Below, piece after piece: positions 14,255 through 17,574 of a DNA stretch of 17,574 bases. The stretch comes from DAIUFH01 sp036844705 (GTDB taxonomy: Bacteria > Bacillota > Clostridia > Tissierellales > Tissierellaceae), in assembly GCA_036844705.1 (NCBI GenBank), contig DAIUFH010000044.1, forward strand, positions 1 to 17,574. Direction: 5' to 3'. Each line of letters opens with the position of its first letter. Within the stretch, counting starts at the first letter, position 1. The notes beneath the pieces are model-generated. The model saw nothing but the letters and a program-made list of their open reading frames with translations, was not told where the DNA came from and made no database searches. A program made the translations under genes and the position numbers.

Positions 14255-14348
14255 ACAGAGTAATCGAGACCTCACAGGTGCGGTTACCACAAATGGATTA
14301 AAACTTTTTAATCACTCTGTGTACTAGACAGGGTGATTATTTTTTTTT
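14255..14348 (+). ncRNA. Structured RNA or leader with mutually exclusive helices, unclassified
   Basis: A transcript of about 93 nt is predicted between the promoter at 14242-14250 and a T-run at 14340-14348. The helix ACAGAGT (14255-14261) with ACTCTGT (14314-14320) would close the whole structure. Inside are ACCT/AGGT (14269-14272, 14276-14279), a G+C-rich junction with CGGTTACCAC, and an 8-bp hairpin GATTAAAA/TTTTAATC (14296-14313). The 3' arm of the closing helix is also the 5' arm of the terminator, so the two folds exclude each other, as in riboswitch or attenuator expression platforms. No known class could be assigned. After it, 14349-14579 holds only A+T-rich sequence and then the lipoprotein gene, which it may control; it may instead be a free small RNA. 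Confidence 0.55.
14310..14348 (+). terminator. Strong Rho-independent terminator of the structured RNA
   Basis: AATCACTCTGT (14310-14320) pairs with ACAGGGTGATT (14328-14338) in an 11-bp stem with one G-U pair and a 7-nt loop, followed by A and a run of nine T. It competes with the closing helix of the RNA for 14314-14320. Confidence 0.9.
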
Positions 14349-14579
14349 AATCGCTAATCCTAAAATTATTTATAAATTCTGTAGTAAAGTCATCATCCCA
14401 ATCGTTTATATAATAGAGGCTAAAATATTGGCTAATATTATATGAAAGGGTGAAATTTACTATGAGTTTTATTAATAATAAGATTATATGTTATAATTTT
14501 AATAAATTCTAAATAATTTAATTCAATGAGTTGTAGTTTATAGTAGCAAGAATATAGTTTTGGAGGGAGTAGATAGTTT

Positions 14580-14939
14580 ATGAAAAGAAAATCTCTATTA
14601 ATTGTATCTTTAATCTTCATATTATTATTAATTACCAGCTGTAACAGTACAAAAGAAAAAGACTTGATGAATAATAATGATGTGCCAATTATTAATAATA
14701 GGATATCAATCGATTATAGTACTTTAGATGAGGATATTTTTAGTGATTTAAGCAAAGAAGAAATAGATAATCTTTTTATGGATATTTCAAATGAAATATA
14801 TGAAGATGAAGATTATGAAAAAAATCTTGATTCAATTATTGAAAATGTATTTAGAAAATATGGGATAAATGATTCTGATGATCTGGAGGCTATAAAGTCT
14901 GGACTTAAAATATCTAAATCTAAATCTAATTCTAATTAG
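14580..14939 (+). CDS. Small acidic lipoprotein, paralogue of the interrupted gene at 15509-15883
   Basis: An exported protein of 119 aa. The signal peptide ends in lipobox ITSC with C21. The mature chain is very acidic (many D and E) and carries DIFSDLSKEEI (about residues 52-62), then a predicted helical region, and ends with SDDLEAIKSGLKISKSKS followed by NSN. The end is encoded by tandem hexamers TCTAAA/TCTAAT. The DIF-x-DLS-x-EEI motif and the C-terminal stretch recur at matching distances (50 versus 51 residues) in the frame at 15509-15883, so the two are related. The ribosome site GGAGGGAG is rather far from ATG (about 10 nt). It lies downstream of the structured RNA. Function unknown. 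Confidence 0.75.
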   Translation: MKRKSLLIVSLIFILLLITSCNSTKEKDLMNNNDVPIINNRISIDYSTLDEDIFSDLSKEEIDNLFMDISNEIYEDEDYEKNLDSIIENVFRKYGINDSDDLEAIKSGLKISKSKSNSN

Positions 14940-14994
14940 AACAATTGATGTTTAGTTCCATCTAGGGTATATTCTTCTGTCATTCCTTTCACCA

Positions 14995-15480
14995 TTACAA
15001 CTTATTCTCTAATTTTCTTACTAGAAATATGCATAAAATTAATATATCTATTGGAAAAATAAGTGATGGTATCATTTTAATATAGAGCCTAAAATAATCA
15101 TTGAAATATAAAGCTGCACAATAAAGTATAGATATTAGAACTACATTAATTAAACTAAATATACTTAATTTTTTATTTATTAAAGCAGAATATACCTTAT
15201 TGGTACGAATAAGTAAATCTTCTGATAAGAGAATAAGAACAGATATTGGCATTAAGGCACCCAATAAATATAACTTATCAGATTCTCCTTCTGGTTTTTC
15301 CCTTTTGGCACTCCAATCAATATATTCATCTATAGCACCTGGTTTTTTAAGCTCTTTAATACGTAAGAAAGAATGATTAGGTATATCAAATGAATTATAT
15401 TCAAAAATCAAAATATAACTAAAAATAAGCAAATATATAATTGCAGTAATTATTAAAATTATAATAAGTTTGTGATTCAT
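14995..15480 (-). CDS. Four-helix membrane protein of unknown function
   Basis: A protein of 161 aa with four likely membrane segments at about residues 4-27, 69-87, 105-125 and 133-155. A soluble loop of some 40 residues (28-68), rich in charged residues and containing KKPGAIDEYIDWSAKREK, follows the first segment. No catalytic motif or known family is recognised. AGGGGG lies 5 nt before ATG. It follows the interrupted secreted-protein frame on the same strand, about 30 bp after that frame's distal stop, and converges with the lipoprotein gene. No hairpin terminator is evident in the gap 14940-14994. Confidence 0.72.
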   Translation of the reverse strand: MNHKLIIILIITAIIYLLIFSYILIFEYNSFDIPNHSFLRIKELKKPGAIDEYIDWSAKREKPEGESDKLYLLGALMPISVLILLSEDLLIRTNKVYSALINKKLSIFSLINVVLISILYCAALYFNDYFRLYIKMIPSLIFPIDILILCIFLVRKLENKL

Positions 15481-15508
15481 ATTATCCCCCTATATATAGT
15501 ACTCTTAT

Positions 15509-15571
15509 CTATTTAGAATCAGAATCAGTTACGCGAAGATACTTTTTTGCATATTCCAAATTAGAGGAATA
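15509..15571 (-). pseudogene. Detached C-terminal codons of the small secreted protein (after in-frame TAA)
   Basis: Directly after the TAA at 15572-15574, the same frame stays open for 20 codons to a TAG (15509-15511). It encodes SSNLEYAKKYLRVTDSDS near its end. This lines up without gaps with SDDLEAIKSGLKISKSKS, the C-terminus of the lipoprotein at 14580-14939 (S, LE, K, L, then alternating S). The stretch was therefore once the end of the upstream gene, and the TAA is a nonsense change or, less likely, a readthrough stop. Confidence 0.7.
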
Positions 15572-15883
15572 TTAATCCAAGATTACTATCCTGCTATCCA
15601 GACCTTGAATCATATTATTCTTTTCAATACTTGAATCAGCATTCTCTATGATGTCACAAATTTCTATTATAATTTCACTGATTTCTTCATCACTGAGGTC
15701 TCCGAATATATCTTTTTTATCAGATTCAAGGTAGCCAACTACTATCGCACTATCCTCCACTTGTATTTCATCTTCTGGTTCGTTTTTCGATAAATTTTCT
15801 AATGTGTTAGTTGCAATACCTGAACTTTGAAAAGATAGTATCAAAGCTAGTATCAAAACTACACTTAATAATTTTTTCTTCAT
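15572..15883 (-). CDS. Small secreted acidic protein, probably truncated by a nonsense codon
   Basis: A product of 103 aa from ATG at 15883. A GTG two codons earlier has only 3 nt to the ribosome site AAAGGA, while the ATG has 9. A cleavable signal peptide (K-rich start, hydrophobic to about residue 20, then SSGIAT) is present without a lipobox. The mature part is acidic and contains DIFGDLSDEEISEIIIEI (about 58-75), matching DIFSDLSKEEIDNLFMDI of the lipoprotein at 14580-14939. The product stops at ILD, in the middle of the conserved region. The remaining 20 codons follow in frame (15509-15571). It lies between the membrane-protein gene and the secreted beta-rich gene, same strand. Confidence 0.68.
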   Translation of the reverse strand: MKKKLLSVVLILALILSFQSSGIATNTLENLSKNEPEDEIQVEDSAIVVGYLESDKKDIFGDLSDEEISEIIIEICDIIENADSSIEKNNMIQGLDSRIVILD

Positions 15884-15910
15884 TTTCACTATTCCTTTCT
15901 CTTAATAATA

Positions 15911-15929
15911 TACCATATCACTTATGGTA
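15911..15929. other. Short inverted repeat between two secreted-protein genes
   Basis: TACCATA (15911-15917) and TATGGTA (15923-15929) form a perfect 7-bp inverted repeat with a 5-nt spacer, 21 nt after the stop of the upstream gene and 28 nt before the next start. It lacks a proper T-run, so it may be a weak terminator or an operator. Confidence 0.4.
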
Positions 15930-15950
15930 ATCATACTTTCCACTAACCTA

Positions 15951-16394
15951 TCAATAATAGCCCTCTTTATAAAGTGATATATCCTCTACATTTGAGCCAT
16001 TATATACTTTGATATCTGCCTCTAATCTATAAGTATATCCTGGTGTAATCCCTGATAATCTTGTAGCATTCAAAGAACTACCATAGGCGGTTATACTCCT
16101 CCATGATGCAACACTGCTATAGCTTCCATTGGAATTGATTCTGTATAATCGCATATCGGCTGTAATTTTACTGACATTTTGTTTCCCTAAAACATTTAGA
16201 GTACAATTTGCTACTCCACTCGAAAAGGAAAGATTTAGTTTTACGTCATCTGCATTCTCCCAATAAGGCACTATTTGATTTAGAGCAGGCTTTACCTCTA
16301 TCGGAATATTGTTTTCAAATGTAAAGGCACTGGTCATTAAAGTCCCTATTGCTAGAGCTATAATTACAAGTGCCTTTCTAGTTTTGTACTTCAT
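15951..16394 (-). CDS. Secreted beta-rich protein of unknown function
   Basis: An exported protein of 147 aa. A signal peptide (KYKTRK, hydrophobic core about residues 8-20, then MTSAFT) has a likely cleavage site near residue 25. The mature part alternates short strands rich in S, T, N and Y (LNLSFSSGVANCTLNVLG, KITADMRLYRINSNGSY, GYTYRLEADIKVYNGS). This is an immunoglobulin- or fibronectin-like beta-sandwich pattern common in small secreted proteins of Firmicutes. There is one cysteine. The site GAAGGGATGAG lies before ATG. It follows the ECF sigma and anti-sigma genes on the same strand and may belong to their regulon, which is inference from position. Confidence 0.7.
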   Translation of the reverse strand: MKYKTRKALVIIALAIGTLMTSAFTFENNIPIEVKPALNQIVPYWENADDVKLNLSFSSGVANCTLNVLGKQNVSKITADMRLYRINSNGSYSSVASWRSITAYGSSLNATRLSGITPGYTYRLEADIKVYNGSNVEDISLYKEGYY

Positions 16395-16499
16395 AGTATC
16401 TCATCCCTTCATATAGTATTAGGTTTATTTACCCTTGTACTATATACACGATTGGGAATTAGGTTTTACTACAAAATATTTGATTTATTTTTAAACTTT

Positions 16500-17204
16500 T
16501 TATTTTATTTTTATATTTTCTGCTATTTTGATTATTTCCTCTGCATTAAGTAAGGCTGTAATCTTAAAAGTATATCCATTATCCTCCCATAACAGATGAC
16601 TTCTGCTTCCCTCTTCATTGCTTTCAAAAAGATGTGCCTCAGAGCCATTTAGACTTATAACACTGTAGGTGGAATGCTCATTGTCTAAAGCAATAGTAAT
16701 ATTTTCTGATATGGCATAATCAAATATAATATCATTACCTTTTAAATCTCTATACTCAACACTTGTATATCCATCGGCTGAAAAATAATCTGTTTCCACA
16801 AATCCTTCTGGTAAGTATCCAAGGGTATATTCCTTAAATTCAACTTCTGTTGAATCTGACTTAAAATCAAATTGTGTATATTTATCGAACCACTGAATTA
16901 TAACATTTTGTATGGCTGCCCTAACTGGTTGAGACAACATCAAGACACCAAATCCTAATCCTGCAACTATTAATATACATGCCACGAATTTTTTTGTATA
17001 GATAAAAACTTTCTTTCTAGCTGCCATTCTCTTGTAGCTTTCCATGAGCTTATTCATTTTATCTTTAAATCCATCAGAAAATTCTAGTTCCTTTGATAGC
17101 TCATCTTCAGATGGAATATTGCTTAAATAGATTTTACTTCTATTTTTTAATGCCTCAGTCAATATTGAATCAAATATCTGATTATCTATCTCCGGATTTA
17201 TCAT
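16500..17204 (-). CDS. Membrane anti-sigma factor, DUF4367-like
   Basis: A single-pass membrane protein of 234 aa. The N-terminal cytoplasmic region (1-70) is helical and charged. One membrane helix spans about 73-91 (FVACILIVAGLGFGVLML). The outside domain (about 100-232) contains YLPEGFVETDYFSADGYTSVEYRD and a late HLLWEDNGYTFKITA segment, typical of the DUF4367-type sensor domain. There is no zinc-binding HxxxCxxC motif in the cytoplasmic part, so it is not a classical ZAS anti-sigma. Its start overlaps the sigma gene's end by 23 bp, and GAAGAGG lies 6 nt before ATG. Pairing with the adjacent ECF sigma indicates that it sequesters it at the membrane until a surface signal arrives. Confidence 0.83.
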   Translation of the reverse strand: MINPEIDNQIFDSILTEALKNRSKIYLSNIPSEDELSKELEFSDGFKDKMNKLMESYKRMAARKKVFIYTKKFVACILIVAGLGFGVLMLSQPVRAAIQNVIIQWFDKYTQFDFKSDSTEVEFKEYTLGYLPEGFVETDYFSADGYTSVEYRDLKGNDIIFDYAISENITIALDNEHSTYSVISLNGSEAHLFESNEEGSRSHLLWEDNGYTFKITALLNAEEIIKIAENIKIK

Positions 17205-17574
17205 AGCAAGCCTCTTCTCCCTCTATCTTATTCACTAACATTTTTCTTGCTCTATATATTCTTATATTTGCGTTTTTTTCTGTTATATCTAGTATTTTAG
17301 ATATCTCTTTTTCGCTATATCCATGAATGTATTTTAATTCAATAACTGACCTGTATTTTTCATCTAATTCATCTATGTATTCTAAAAGCTTATTGTACCC
17401 TTCTTCATTTATCAGCTTATCTAGAGGTATAGGCTCATCATCCTGCAATGAAAATTCCACTTCATCTAACGCGATATTGCTTTCCTTTTTTATTTTTCTT
17501 ATATAGTCTATGGATTTGTTCCTTACAATAGTAACGATTAAGCTTTTAGTTTTACTACAAGAAATATCATTAAT
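17182..17574 (-). CDS. ECF RNA polymerase sigma factor, N-terminus cut by window end
   Basis: The frame is open to the edge of the window, so the gene starts beyond 17574; a GTG at 17460 is internal. The visible 130 codons cover the end of region 2 (SKTKSLIVTIVRNKSIDYIR, the -10-recognising part) and a linker. Region 4 follows, with ELDEKYRSVIELKYIHGYS and the helix-turn-helix EKEISKILDITEKNANIRIY, which recognises the -35 element. This is a group 4 (ECF) sigma-70 factor. Its stop lies 23 bp inside the anti-sigma gene, so both are co-translated. Its targets are unknown; the secreted genes downstream are candidates. Confidence 0.9.
   Translation of the reverse strand: MNDISCSKTKSLIVTIVRNKSIDYIRKIKKESNIALDEVEFSLQDDEPIPLDKLINEEGYNKLLEYIDELDEKYRSVIELKYIHGYSEKEISKILDITEKNANIRIYRARKMLVNKIEGEEACYDKSGDR

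Noticed and set aside
14461..14511. 16-codon frame (starting MSFINN) with an AAAGGGTG site upstream, between the structured RNA and the lipoprotein
   Set aside because: Very short, strongly A+T-biased composition, no hydrophobic or conserved pattern; likely chance.
14735..14770. DLS-x-EEI segment considered as an EF-hand
   Set aside because: No D-x-D-x-D-G calcium loop accompanies it in either paralogue.
16395..16499. Possible ECF promoter (AAAACC and CGTGTA) before the secreted gene
   Set aside because: Spacing is only 11 nt instead of about 16, so it does not fit ECF promoter geometry.

Overview
The window looks like chromosomal DNA of a low-GC, endospore-forming Firmicute, probably a Clostridia or Tissierellia type. 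The evidence is two alpha/beta small acid-soluble spore proteins (SASPs), a PdaB-type spore polysaccharide deacetylase, a DUF4364 protein, a valS T-box, frequent GTG/TTG starts behind AGGAGG- or AGGGGG-type ribosome binding sites, and very A+T-rich spacers. No phage, insertion sequence or CRISPR array is visible.

Layout. 1-2200: on the minus strand, a divergent SASP is translationally coupled to a SAM methyltransferase, followed by hslO (Hsp33). tRNA-Phe and a cut tRNA-Gly lie downstream and have their own promoter inside the end of hslO. Two diverged copies of a palindromic repeat with CACA-A/G-TT heptamers sit between the tRNAs and upstream of the SASP. 2267-4806: a minus-strand cluster of a tandem-OB ssb-like gene, a previously uncalled 43-codon membrane micro-ORF and hpt, then a terminator and a CPBP membrane protease. 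4811-6239: a minus-strand pair of a pdaB-like deacetylase and a protein that reads like a Mur ligase whose ATP-binding loop has decayed. 6359-8180: a canonical SASP with a sigma-G-like promoter, then a DUF4364 gene, converging on a cytoplasmic beta-propeller gene through a shared hairpin. 8225-13043: minus-strand housekeeping genes pgsA, then a consensus promoter, a valine T-box (GTA specifier), valS and folC.

13144-17574 is the accessory-looking part. It has an orphan NitT/TauT-type substrate-binding lipoprotein and a short transcribed structured RNA whose first helix and terminator are mutually exclusive. It also has two related small secreted proteins in opposite orientation, a four-helix membrane protein and a secreted beta-rich protein. 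It ends with an anti-sigma factor overlapping an ECF sigma factor that is cut by the window edge. One of the two small secreted proteins carries an in-frame TAA, and the family's C-terminal sequence continues after it.

The most rewarding places are the nonsense-interrupted paralogue pair near 14.6-15.9 kb, the unclassified attenuator-like RNA at 14.25-14.35 kb, the degenerate Mur-ligase-like protein at 4.8-5.5 kb and the micro-ORF at 3.83-3.97 kb. All family assignments come from reading motifs by eye. No database search was run.
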